A model generated the notes under the pieces. That model searched no databases. It had not been told where the DNA came from and saw only the letters and a program-made list of their open reading frames with translations. Shown piece by piece: positions 1 through 5,658 of a DNA stretch of 5,658 nucleotides (its first letter is position 1; each line of letters begins with the position of its first letter). A program made the position numbers and the translations under genes. The stretch is from NCBI GenBank assembly GCA_002478745.1, contig DLQI01000007.1, positions 1-5,658 on the forward strand, in the 5' to 3' direction. Source of the DNA: Rhodobacteraceae bacterium UBA7436 (GTDB lineage Bacteria; Pseudomonadota; Alphaproteobacteria; Rhodobacterales; Rhodobacteraceae).

Positions 1-34
1 CCAAAAGGATATCTTTGATAATGCTCGGGGCAAT

Positions 35-127
35 CTATATTAAAGTGCGAGACATATGCCCCCCCACTTGTGACTTCACCTTGATTTCACGCAGGCGTGA
101 CGACCACTCTTCGCCCCATGCTTTCAC
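35..127 (-). CDS. Possible small ORF coupled to the ATPase gene, or frameshifted start of the next operon gene
   Basis: A GTG start overlaps the ATPase stop codon (GTGA, bases 127-124), the arrangement expected of a translationally coupled downstream gene. The frame encodes 30 residues, beginning VKAWGEEWSSRLREIKVKSQ, and ends at TAG (37-35). The first 20 or so codons look coding, with charged and amphipathic content and many third-position G/C. The last codons (CAT ATG TCT CGC ACT TTA ATA) do not. The change falls at a run of seven G (minus strand, 65-59). With one extra G the frame would stay open to the left edge, reading AYVSHFNIDCPEHYQRYPF. It may therefore be a real 30-residue peptide, the 5' end of a larger gene with a frameshift or base-calling error, or chance. 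I recognise no family. Confidence 0.35.
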   Translation of the reverse strand: MKAWGEEWSSRLREIKVKSQVGGHMSRTLI

Positions 128-1815
128 TTTGTGGCCCAAGTAGTCGGAAGAACAGGAGTTAATTCCAAGAGTTCTCGCGTGTATTCTGATTTTGGATTCT
201 GATAGACATTTTGCGCTCGGCCGAATTCTTCAATTCGTCCATTTCTAAGGACGACCATGTCGTCAGACATTTGGCGCACTACGGCAAGGTTGTGACTGAT
301 GAACAGGATTGTAAGACCAAATTTTGCGTGCAGGTCCTTTAAAAGATTAAGCATCTCGGCCTGAATTGAAACGTCCAATGCAGAAGTCGGTTCGTCGCAG
401 ATTAGGAAGCGGGGACGCGCCAACAAAGCACGAGCAACCGCAATACGTTGTCGTTGTCCGCCAGAAAATTGGTGTGGGTATTTGTCTAAGTCCTCTGGCG
501 CCATCCCAACAAGGTCCAGCATCGCTCTCGCCAATTCGCGCCGTTCTCCACCGTCGTTCACCAAGCCATAAAGCCAAAGTGGTTCTGACAAGATCGCGCT
601 AATCCGGTGGCGGGGATTTAGGCTGGAATATGGGTCTTGAAAGATCATCTGAACGATCTGGCGCGAGGGATGGATACGGGTCCGTAATTTGCCCGGCGGC
701 AGTGTTTCGGCGCCAAGTGCCATGTGTCCGGCGGTTGGATTGACCAAGCCAGTTATGGCTTTTGCGAGCGTTGATTTACCTGACCCACTTTCGCCAACAA
801 GTCCAAGAATACTGCCCGGTTTGACGTCAAAACTGATATCATGGAGAGCGGTAAAGGAGTCCGGTTTCTGCCATAGGGACGTCCGAACACCCGGAAACTC
901 AACGCGCAGGTTTTCGACTTTCAGGCCAACATTTTCCTGCATCACACCTTCAAGCAGCCAGCGTTCGGCGTGATTGCCGACATCCTTTTGGGAAGGATTA
1001 CTTTCTTCTTCCGGGACGCGAAACCTATCGATCTTACGGTCAAGCGGTGGAACCGAATCTAAAAGCGCTTGTGTGTAAGGATGCTGCGGGTCGCCCAGGA
1101 CTTGCGCCGTGGTTCCAGATTCAAGAACTTTGCCATAGCGCATGACCGAGACTCGATCCGCCACCTGAGCAATCACACCAATATCGTGTGTGATCAGCAT
1201 GAACCCAATCTTACGGTTCGTTGCCAATTCCTTTATCAAATCCAGAACCTGGCTTTGAACTGCGACGTCCAACGCCGTGGTAGGTTCGTCCGCGATGATC
1301 ACTTCGGGGTTCGTGGAAAGCGCAAGGGCAATCACCACTCGCTGACGCATGCCACCGGAAAACTGGTGGGGATAGGCCTTGATGCGTTCAGATGCGTTTT
1401 GAATTCCAATCTCTTCCAGGATTTCGACAGCGCGAGCGCGGGCATCTTTGGATGAAATATCTTCATGCGCCTGAATGGTTTCGATCAACTGATCTTCGAC
1501 CCGCATTAGTGGGTTCAAACTTGTTTGCGGATCCTGAAAGATCATCGAAATCCGCTTGCCGCGCATGTTATGTGCTTCAACGGCGGTAAGGTTGCGCAGA
1601 TCGGTGTCCGCCAACGTCATTTGGCCATCAGCTACGAAACCGGGTGCTTGCAAAAGCCCAATGATAGCGGCTCCGACTGTGGATTTTCCCGCACCACTTT
1701 CGCCAACAAGGCCGTGAATTTCTCCGGACGCAATGGACATAGCGACGTCTTCGATCGCTGTAATGTCACCAAAGCGTGACGGGAACTTAACGGTGAGATT
1801 TTTGACCTTCAACAT
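124..1815 (-). CDS. ABC transporter ATP-binding protein, DppD-DppF fusion
   Basis: A 563-residue protein carrying two complete nucleotide-binding domains, equivalent to DppD and DppF joined in one chain. It hydrolyses ATP at the cytoplasmic face to drive import through the two permeases. Domain 1 has Walker A GESGAGKST (38-46), Q-loop Gln94, signature FSGGM (152-156), Walker B with Asp176-Glu177 and switch His210, followed by an oligopeptide-type C-terminal segment (GDPQHPYTQALL, 241-252). Domain 2 has Walker A GESGSGKST (341-349), Gln393, FSGGQ (450-454), Asp474-Glu475 and His508, and ends soon after a shortened version of that segment (NPKSEYTRELL). Both active sites look intact. The frame is open up to 1950, but I chose the ATG at 1815: MLKVKNLTVKF is the usual DppD start, CGAGG lies 10 bases upstream, and the extra N-terminal residues overlap the DppC-type gene and do not resemble the family. 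Similar fusions include GsiA of glutathione import. Confidence 0.95.
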   Translation of the reverse strand: MLKVKNLTVKFPSRFGDITAIEDVAMSIASGEIHGLVGESGAGKSTVGAAIIGLLQAPGFVADGQMTLADTDLRNLTAVEAHNMRGKRISMIFQDPQTSLNPLMRVEDQLIETIQAHEDISSKDARARAVEILEEIGIQNASERIKAYPHQFSGGMRQRVVIALALSTNPEVIIADEPTTALDVAVQSQVLDLIKELATNRKIGFMLITHDIGVIAQVADRVSVMRYGKVLESGTTAQVLGDPQHPYTQALLDSVPPLDRKIDRFRVPEEESNPSQKDVGNHAERWLLEGVMQENVGLKVENLRVEFPGVRTSLWQKPDSFTALHDISFDVKPGSILGLVGESGSGKSTLAKAITGLVNPTAGHMALGAETLPPGKLRTRIHPSRQIVQMIFQDPYSSLNPRHRISAILSEPLWLYGLVNDGGERRELARAMLDLVGMAPEDLDKYPHQFSGGQRQRIAVARALLARPRFLICDEPTSALDVSIQAEMLNLLKDLHAKFGLTILFISHNLAVVRQMSDDMVVLRNGRIEEFGRAQNVYQNPKSEYTRELLELTPVLPTTWATK

Positions 1816-1816
1816 C

Positions 1817-2722
1817 TCAACGCAACCTCGGATTAAAGACATCGCGCAGGAAATCCCCAAGTATGTTAATTGACACCACCAACGCCACCAAAAACAGGGT
1901 CGGAATCCAAAGGATCCACCATTCGCCCGACAACATGAACTGCATACCAATGCGGATCAGGGTTCCCAGTGACGGGCTGTCTGCCGGCAGTCCGATCCCA
2001 AGGAATGAAAGCGTCGCTTCAAGTAATATGGCAGAGGCCAAATCGACGGTCATTATTACCAATAGCGGACCAAGAATGTTGGGAAGGATATGCACAAACA
2101 TTACACGGATCGGACGCTGCCCCATTATAATCGCGGCCTGGACATATTCCTTTTGCATCTGCACGAAAGTTGAGGCTCGTGCGGTTCGTGCGAAATTCAC
2201 CCAAAGCGACAGGGCGATGGCGAGGGTTAGAACGGCAACCCGAAGGTCTTGCTGGATTTCCGATGGAAGGATGCCACGCGCAATACCGTCGATCAGCAGG
2301 GAAGTCAGGATCGCCGGAAGAGCCAGTTGGATATCGGCGATCCGCATGACGATCATATCGAACCGCCCACCGTAATATCCAGCTGCGAGGCCAAGGCCCA
2401 CACCCAAGACGGTCGCAATGGTCATCGCCGACAAGCCAATGATTAAAGACAGCCGCGCGCCGTAAAGGATCGAAGACACCATATCACGGCCCTGATCGTC
2501 CGTGCCAAGGGGGAACTTTGAAATGCCAAATTCCTCCCACATCGGGGGAAGTAGCCCGTCCATTAGGCTGAAGGATGCCAAATCATATGGGTTAACAGAG
2601 GCAATCAGCGGCGCAAAAGCAGCGCCCATAATTGATAATAACGCTACAATCGCTGCAATGATTGCTGCTGGGGACCGCGTGAAAAGCCACAGCCCCTCGT
2701 ATCGTTTAATGAAAGCGATCAT
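1817..2722 (-). CDS. ABC transporter permease, DppC/OppC type
   Basis: Second inner-membrane permease, 301 residues. The short cytoplasmic N-terminus and first helix (about 19-42) are followed by the DppC hallmark FPLGTDDQGRDMVSSILYGAR (70-90). Helices are predicted at about 92-116, 132-149, 162-177, 214-236 and 268-290. The EAA loop lies at about 181-215 (ARASTFVQMQKEYVQAA...HILPN). LEATLSFLGIGL (234-245) and the terminal GDFLRDVFNPRLR are also diagnostic. The start codon overlaps the stop of the DppB-type gene (ATGA). No good Shine-Dalgarno precedes it, so it is probably translated by coupling. Its stop is separated from the ATPase start by a single base. This compact spacing supports one transcript for all the transporter genes. 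Function follows from family membership; the transported solute is not determined by this protein alone. Confidence 0.95.
   Translation of the reverse strand: MIAFIKRYEGLWLFTRSPAAIIAAIVALLSIMGAAFAPLIASVNPYDLASFSLMDGLLPPMWEEFGISKFPLGTDDQGRDMVSSILYGARLSLIIGLSAMTIATVLGVGLGLAAGYYGGRFDMIVMRIADIQLALPAILTSLLIDGIARGILPSEIQQDLRVAVLTLAIALSLWVNFARTARASTFVQMQKEYVQAAIIMGQRPIRVMFVHILPNILGPLLVIMTVDLASAILLEATLSFLGIGLPADSPSLGTLIRIGMQFMLSGEWWILWIPTLFLVALVVSINILGDFLRDVFNPRLR
1826..1830 (-). promoter_or_regulatory. Ribosome binding site of the ATPase gene
   Basis: Minus-strand CGAGG inside the end of the DppC-type gene, 10 bases before the ATG at 1815. It supports that start over the in-frame ATG at 1842, which has no purine-rich stretch upstream. 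Coupling to the preceding stop codon, one base away, probably also contributes. Confidence 0.5.
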
Positions 2723-3693
2723 GAGGTATCTTTCACGCGTAGCCGTGGGTCGATCGCGACGTACAACAGATCAACGATTAGGTTCACCAGCACAAAGAAA
2801 AACGCGATGACCACAAGGTAGACGCCCATTACAGGGATATCGACGAAGCGGATGCTTTCAAGGAACAACAGCCCCATTCCGGGCCACTGAAAAACGCTTT
2901 CAGTGACGATTGAAAACGCGATTACACCGCCAAATTGAAGACCAATGATTGTGATGACCGGAACCAATGTGTTTGCCAACGCATGCTTGAAGTACAAACT
3001 GCGCATCGGAACTCCGCGGGCCATTCCGAAACGGATATAATCAGATCGCAAAACTTCCATCATCTCGGCCCGAACAAGCCGCATGGTTAGCGTCAATTGG
3101 TAAAGACCAAGGGTGATGGCCGGAAGAAGAAGCGCCCGCCAACCGTCGATGGTGAAGAGCGAGGATTCCCAGCCGCCAATCTGGACCGTGCCCCCACGCC
3201 CAAATGTGGGAAGCCAACCCAATTGAACGCCGAACAGAAAGATGAAAATAATCCCGATGACAAAGGTTGGAATCGATACCCCGACCAGTGTGGTCATCAA
3301 GATCGTTTGGGTTGCAAAACCGCGCGGTCTAAGCGCGGTAAAGACGCCAGTCGGAATTCCCACCAAAAGCGAAATGAATAGCGCAACAATGCCAAGTTCC
3401 AAAGTCGCTGGAATCCGCGACGAAATCATTTCCCCCACAGGCTGACGCGTCCGATACGAATATCCAAAATCACCTTGCAGCATATCGCCGGTAAACCTTG
3501 CAAATTGCATCACGAAAGGATCGTTCAGACCCAATTCTTCGCGCAAGCGTTCTTGATCTTCGATGGAGGTTTCTACCCCAGTCATTTGGGTAATCGGATC
3601 ACCAACAAACCGGAACAGGGAAAAGGCAAGAAAGGCGACGGCGATCATCACAAAAACTGATTGTATCAGCCGTTTCAGGATAAAATATGTCAT
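2719..3693 (-). CDS. ABC transporter permease, DppB/OppB type
   Basis: Inner-membrane permease of 324 residues that pairs with the DppC-type protein encoded next to it to form the import channel. It opens with MTYFILKRLIQS and a first membrane helix at about 9-29, the usual DppB N-terminus. A periplasmic loop carries the family block LGLNDPFVMQFARF...GDFGYSYRTRQPV (54-86). Further hydrophobic segments lie at about 98-120, 130-156, 186-206, 243-268 and 287-313. The cytoplasmic EAA loop that contacts the ATPase is at about 208-241 (RAEMMEVLRSDYIRFGMARG...ALAN). It ends with IDPRLRVKDTS, typical of the family. The stop overlaps the start of the DppC-type gene by four bases (ATGA), implying translational coupling. 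The nearest ribosome-binding-like stretch, AAAGAAAGG, ends only 2 bases before the ATG, which is unusually close. The family is certain; the substrate is unknown. Confidence 0.95.
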   Translation of the reverse strand: MTYFILKRLIQSVFVMIAVAFLAFSLFRFVGDPITQMTGVETSIEDQERLREELGLNDPFVMQFARFTGDMLQGDFGYSYRTRQPVGEMISSRIPATLELGIVALFISLLVGIPTGVFTALRPRGFATQTILMTTLVGVSIPTFVIGIIFIFLFGVQLGWLPTFGRGGTVQIGGWESSLFTIDGWRALLLPAITLGLYQLTLTMRLVRAEMMEVLRSDYIRFGMARGVPMRSLYFKHALANTLVPVITIIGLQFGGVIAFSIVTESVFQWPGMGLLFLESIRFVDIPVMGVYLVVIAFFFVLVNLIVDLLYVAIDPRLRVKDTS

Positions 3694-3716
3694 CGCCTTT
3701 CTTTTTTCTTTATGGA

Positions 3717-5297
3717 TCAGTTTACTGTGACCCAGCGCAGCATAAAGAAGTTGTCTGCACGTTGCGTCATGGCGACGTTATCCTTAGCCGCCCAGATAAG
3801 AGGCTGAGTATAAAGCGGAATATATGCAACCTCGGCTTGCGTGATCGCGACAACCTCATCCACCATAGCCTGACGCGCTGCTGGATCAACTTCGCGCTGA
3901 ATCCCCGGCAACAGTTCATCAACACGTGCGTTGGAATAACCGCCAAAGTTCCAGGACCCCAACTTCTTTTCAGAGTTTGGTGTCGACATTAGGAAGCGGA
4001 TTGGATGCTCCATGTCGAACGTGCCCGGTGACCAACCTAGAAGGTACATGTCAAACGCATCTTCACGAAGCTGTGGCCAGTAATCGCGAACCGGTCCGGT
4101 GCTAAGTTCCGCATTCATGCCAACAGCCGCGAACATCGATGCCGCTGCGCGACAAAGCGCTTCGTCGTTGATGTATCGGTCGTTTGGACATTTCAAACCA
4201 AAGCTGAACCCGTCCGGATATCCAGCTTCCGCGAGAAGCGACTTGGCCTTTTCTGGATTATAGGCTGGGCGATCAGAATTGGCTTCTGAATAACCGGAAA
4301 TTCCAGCCGGAACCAACTGGGATGCACCTTCAATCTTGCCGCGGAACAGAACACGGTCAATTGATGCGATGTCGATGGCATGGGCTGCTGCTTGGCGCAC
4401 ACGGACATCTTGGAATGGGTTGGATCCCGAAACATCGGACGAATACAAAAGTTCATCATGTTCATGGCCAAAGCCAAACATAATTACCCGTGTTTCTTCA
4501 CCTTCAAGAACCTTGAAACCGTCGCGGCTTTCGACTTGTGCAACATCCTGCAGTGGAATTGGCTGAATGAAGTCAATTTCGCCAGACAGCAACGCGGCAA
4601 GTCCTGTCGCTGCATTTCCGATCGGTGTGAAGGTCGCCTCGGTGATGTTGTGCTCAACTTTTCCCCACCATCCGGCGTTTGGAATCAAAACCGTTTTCAC
4701 ACCGGGATCGCGGCTCGCTAACGTAAAGGCGCCTGTTCCGTTCACATTCATAGTCGCGAAGTTTTCTGCATCCCGCGCAGGCAGTTCTGCACCGTTTGCT
4801 TCAGCCCATCCTTTGTCGAGTATCATGAAATTTGCGATTGAATCCGGAAACAGCGGGTTAGGTGCTTTGGTCAAGAAGTCGATTGTGTAATCATCAACGA
4901 CCCGCACCTCAGACACAGGCGCAAACCATGACCTCACATCTGCGGCCTCGTTGGATGCGCGCTCATACGAGAACATTACATCCTCAGCAGTGAATGCGGC
5001 ACCATCTTGAAATGTCACACCCTGGCGCAGGTTAAACCGCCAACCGTCTTTGCCAGTTAGTGGTTCCCAGCTTTCGGCAAGCGATCCTTCGATCGACATG
5101 CCTTGGTTCCGGCGTACTAGGCCTTCGTAAATATTATTCAGAAACGATAAAACCGGCGCTGAGTTCACAGCGTGTGGGTCCATCGTTTGCGGGTCTGTGT
5201 TCGACGCCCATTTGAACGACTCGGCAGAAGCGCTTGCCACACCGAGCAGAATTGCACCACTAACCAACGCAGAATTAGATAGAATTCGCATTTTCAT
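3717..5297 (-). CDS. ABC transporter substrate-binding protein, family 5 (peptide/nickel type)
   Basis: Periplasmic solute-binding component of the importer encoded by this operon, 526 residues, a normal length for the family. Residues 1-25 read as a Sec signal peptide: basic start (MKMR), hydrophobic core, and an ASA cleavage site before ESFKW. Family 5 features follow: the early DPQTMDPHA segment (about 35-43), the block FNLRQGVTFQDG with TAEDVMFSYERA (88-114), and YNPEKAKSLLAEAGYPDGF (346-364). CPNDRY, with a second Cys at 382, may form a disulfide (Cys370-Cys382, inference). The start at 5297 is preferred over Met3 because AGAGGG lies 6 bases upstream of it. It is the first gene of the operon, 23 bases before the DppB-type permease. 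The family fold is secure; the ligand is not. Peptides are the default guess, but opines, glutathione and other small solutes are bound by close relatives. Confidence 0.95.
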   Translation of the reverse strand: MKMRILSNSALVSGAILLGVASASAESFKWASNTDPQTMDPHAVNSAPVLSFLNNIYEGLVRRNQGMSIEGSLAESWEPLTGKDGWRFNLRQGVTFQDGAAFTAEDVMFSYERASNEAADVRSWFAPVSEVRVVDDYTIDFLTKAPNPLFPDSIANFMILDKGWAEANGAELPARDAENFATMNVNGTGAFTLASRDPGVKTVLIPNAGWWGKVEHNITEATFTPIGNAATGLAALLSGEIDFIQPIPLQDVAQVESRDGFKVLEGEETRVIMFGFGHEHDELLYSSDVSGSNPFQDVRVRQAAAHAIDIASIDRVLFRGKIEGASQLVPAGISGYSEANSDRPAYNPEKAKSLLAEAGYPDGFSFGLKCPNDRYINDEALCRAAASMFAAVGMNAELSTGPVRDYWPQLREDAFDMYLLGWSPGTFDMEHPIRFLMSTPNSEKKLGSWNFGGYSNARVDELLPGIQREVDPAARQAMVDEVVAITQAEVAYIPLYTQPLIWAAKDNVAMTQRADNFFMLRWVTVN

Positions 5298-5303
5298 GAT
5301 ATG

Positions 5304-5309
5304 CCCTCT
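5304..5309 (-). promoter_or_regulatory. Ribosome binding site of the binding-protein gene
   Basis: Minus-strand AGAGGG, within a longer AGAGAGGG-like purine run, lies 6 bases before the ATG at 5297. It is the strongest Shine-Dalgarno match in the operon, fitting the high expression usually needed for a periplasmic binding protein. It also decides the start, because Met3 would sit 12 bases away. Confidence 0.75.
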
Positions 5310-5323
5310 CTATTGCTATCGCT

Positions 5324-5334
5324 AACAGACTGTT
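5324..5334. promoter_or_regulatory. Short inverted repeat AACAG-A-CTGTT in the presumed -10/start region
   Basis: Perfect 5-base arms around one central base, located about 27-37 bases before the binding-protein start and just downstream of the -35-like TTGACC. The position suits a repressor site overlapping the promoter. An arm this short can occur by chance. Confidence 0.2.
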
Positions 5335-5354
5335 CATTGTGAGTGTAAGGTCAA
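5325..5354 (-). promoter_or_regulatory. Candidate promoter of the transporter operon
   Basis: Minus-strand TTGACC (5354-5349) matches the sigma-70-type -35 box TTGACA at five of six positions and lies about 50 bases before the binding-protein start. No convincing -10 follows: the hexamers at 17-18 base spacing (AGTCTG, GTCTGT) match TATAAT poorly. Weak -10 boxes are common in alphaproteobacteria, and activator-dependent promoters can lack one. A second weak candidate is TTGAGT (5480-5475) with TATCGG (5457-5452) 17 bases away, which would give a leader of roughly 150 bases. Confidence 0.35.
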
Positions 5355-5367
5355 GGGTTAGTTAAAA

Positions 5368-5375
5368 GTGATCAC
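5368..5375. promoter_or_regulatory. Operator-like palindrome GTGATCAC
   Basis: A perfect 8-base palindrome flanked by A-rich sequence on both sides (AAAA before, AAAG after, plus strand). It sits 13 bases upstream of the -35-like TTGACC of the operon, where an activator or repressor dimer could act. The arms do not extend further, and no regulator gene lies in the window, so the cognate factor is unknown. Confidence 0.3.
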
Positions 5376-5464
5376 AAAGTTGAGATTTCTGGCTGGCATC
5401 CTAAATAGCCCGGTTTGCGTTTTTATGCAGTGGCTTCGTAAATGACTTGATCCGATAACAATCA

Positions 5465-5491
5465 GAGTTCGCTAACTCAAAAGTAAGAGTT
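5465..5491. repeat. Alternating half-sites GAGTT-N4-AACTC-N8-GAGTT
   Basis: On the plus strand GAGTT (5465-5469), AACTC (5474-5478) and GAGTT (5487-5491) form two overlapping dyads that share the central arm. They could be a cluster of protein-binding half-sites or two mutually exclusive small hairpins in a leader RNA. They also overlap the weak distal -35 candidate at 5480-5475. The arms are only five bases, so the evidence is modest. Confidence 0.25.
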
Positions 5492-5560
5492 TACCGCTTC
5501 TTTCCAAGCAGCTCTAATCTAGTTCAGCAGAGTAAGACCAATGATCTTGTCGAATTTCAA

Positions 5561-5592
5561 AAGCCGGTAAAGACAGTCAATTCTACCGGCTT
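5561..5592 (-). terminator. Putative intrinsic terminator of a gene beyond the right edge
   Basis: A perfect 9-base inverted repeat, AAGCCGGTA (5561-5569) and TACCGGCTT (5584-5592), with a 14-base loop. Read on the minus strand the stem is followed directly by further T (GGCTTTTG), four in a row, as in a weak Rho-independent terminator. On the plus strand no T tract follows. It would end transcription of a leftward gene located off the right edge and insulate the transporter operon. The loop is long and the T tract short, so this is tentative. Confidence 0.45.
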
Positions 5593-5622
5593 CACAGAAG
5601 CGGCCATTCGCAACGGCTAAAC

Positions 5623-5641
5623 AATTGTCCGCAATGTCCGC
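5623..5641. repeat. Imperfect tandem repeat AATTGTCCGC / AATGTCCGC
   Basis: Two adjacent near-copies (5623-5632 and 5633-5641) differing by one T. A related word in the opposite orientation, GCGGCCATT, lies at 5600-5608, so the 5600-5641 segment forms an imperfect inverted arrangement. It may be part of a dispersed intergenic repeat family, but other copies would be needed to show that. Confidence 0.3.
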
Positions 5642-5658
5642 ACAGCAGCCATCCATGC

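Larger units (their letters stand above)
5298..5658. other. Intergenic region upstream of the operon, no convincing gene
   Basis: About 360 bases with no long ORF on either strand. The left part (5298-5380) carries the ribosome binding site, the -35-like box and the GTGATCAC palindrome. The middle (5381-5520) is AT-richer and holds only the GAGTT/AACTC half-sites. The right part holds the hairpin and the tandem repeat. A 45-codon minus-strand frame (5656-5519) runs through the hairpin. Two other minus frames are open from the right edge and stop at 5617 and 5592. The one stopping at 5592 ends exactly at the hairpin base, as the end of an upstream gene would, but too few codons are visible to decide. 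Confidence 0.6.

Noticed and set aside
3..17. Near-palindrome AAAAGGATATCTTT at the left edge as a terminator
   Set aside because: The dyad has no loop, is imperfect and has no GC-rich stem or T tract in a suitable position. It cannot form a normal terminator hairpin.
1069..1455. 128-codon plus-strand frame opposite the ATPase gene
   Set aside because: It is antisense to a conserved ATPase domain and has no recognisable motif. Long antisense frames are expected from the codon bias of the real gene.
1816..1950. N-terminal 45-residue extension of the ATPase frame upstream of 1815
   Set aside because: It lies inside the DppC-type gene, is rich in Cys and Trp unlike the family, and has no ribosome binding site. 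MLKVKNLTVKF at 1815 is the usual family start.
1863..2375. 170-codon plus-strand frame opposite the DppC-type gene
   Set aside because: It is antisense to a clear permease. Its low-complexity composition, rich in Arg, Ser and Ile, is the complement of membrane-helix codons.
4193..4477. 94-codon minus-strand frame inside the binding-protein gene
   Set aside because: It overlaps a well-supported gene in another frame and shows no family motif, so it is a shadow of that gene.
5391..5410. GGCT...AGCC inverted repeat in the upstream region
   Set aside because: The arms are only four bases with a 12-base gap, easily expected by chance.
5421..5450. CATAAA as a -10 box in the middle of the upstream region
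   Set aside because: The hexamer 17 bases upstream (TCAAGT) does not resemble a -35 box, so there is no supported promoter.
1..5658. CRISPR array, tRNA, rRNA, insertion sequence or toxin-antitoxin pair
   Set aside because: I looked for regularly spaced repeats, transposase-like proteins, tRNA-like cloverleaf arms and paired small genes. None can be supported from this sequence.

Overview
The window looks like part of an alphaproteobacterial chromosome, most likely Rhodobacterales/Roseobacter-like. This is inferred from protein style, moderate GC content and the fused peptide-type ABC ATPase. No rRNA or other phylogenetic marker is present, so the assignment is tentative. Almost all of the window is one operon on the minus strand, transcribed from right to left.

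Layout in transcription order:
(1) 5298-5658 is about 360 bases without a convincing gene. It holds a 9-bp hairpin that could terminate a gene lying off the right edge, several short dyads, a -35-like TTGACC, and the ribosome binding site of the first gene.
(2) 5297-3717 encodes a secreted family 5 (peptide/nickel type) solute-binding protein.
(3) 3693-2719 and (4) 2722-1817 encode the DppB-type and DppC-type permeases, with a 4-base ATGA overlap.
(5) 1815-124 encodes a single 563-residue ATPase in which the DppD-like and DppF-like nucleotide-binding domains are fused.
(6) 127-35 is a short ORF that begins inside the stop codon of the ATPase gene (GTGA overlap). It may be a small coupled gene or the broken start of a larger gene that continues off the left edge.

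Together the genes encode a complete ABC importer of the dipeptide/oligopeptide family. The binding protein captures solute in the periplasm, the DppB/DppC pair forms the inner-membrane channel, and the double ATPase powers uptake. Every catalytic motif is intact in both ATPase halves. The substrate cannot be read from the sequence; di- or oligopeptides, glutathione, opines and other small solutes are all transported by this family.

I see no clear sign of a new defence, mobile or regulatory system. The items most worth a second look are at the edges: the GTGA-coupled ORF with a run of seven G at the left end, the hairpin and tandem repeat at the right end, and the operator-like dyads upstream of the binding-protein gene.
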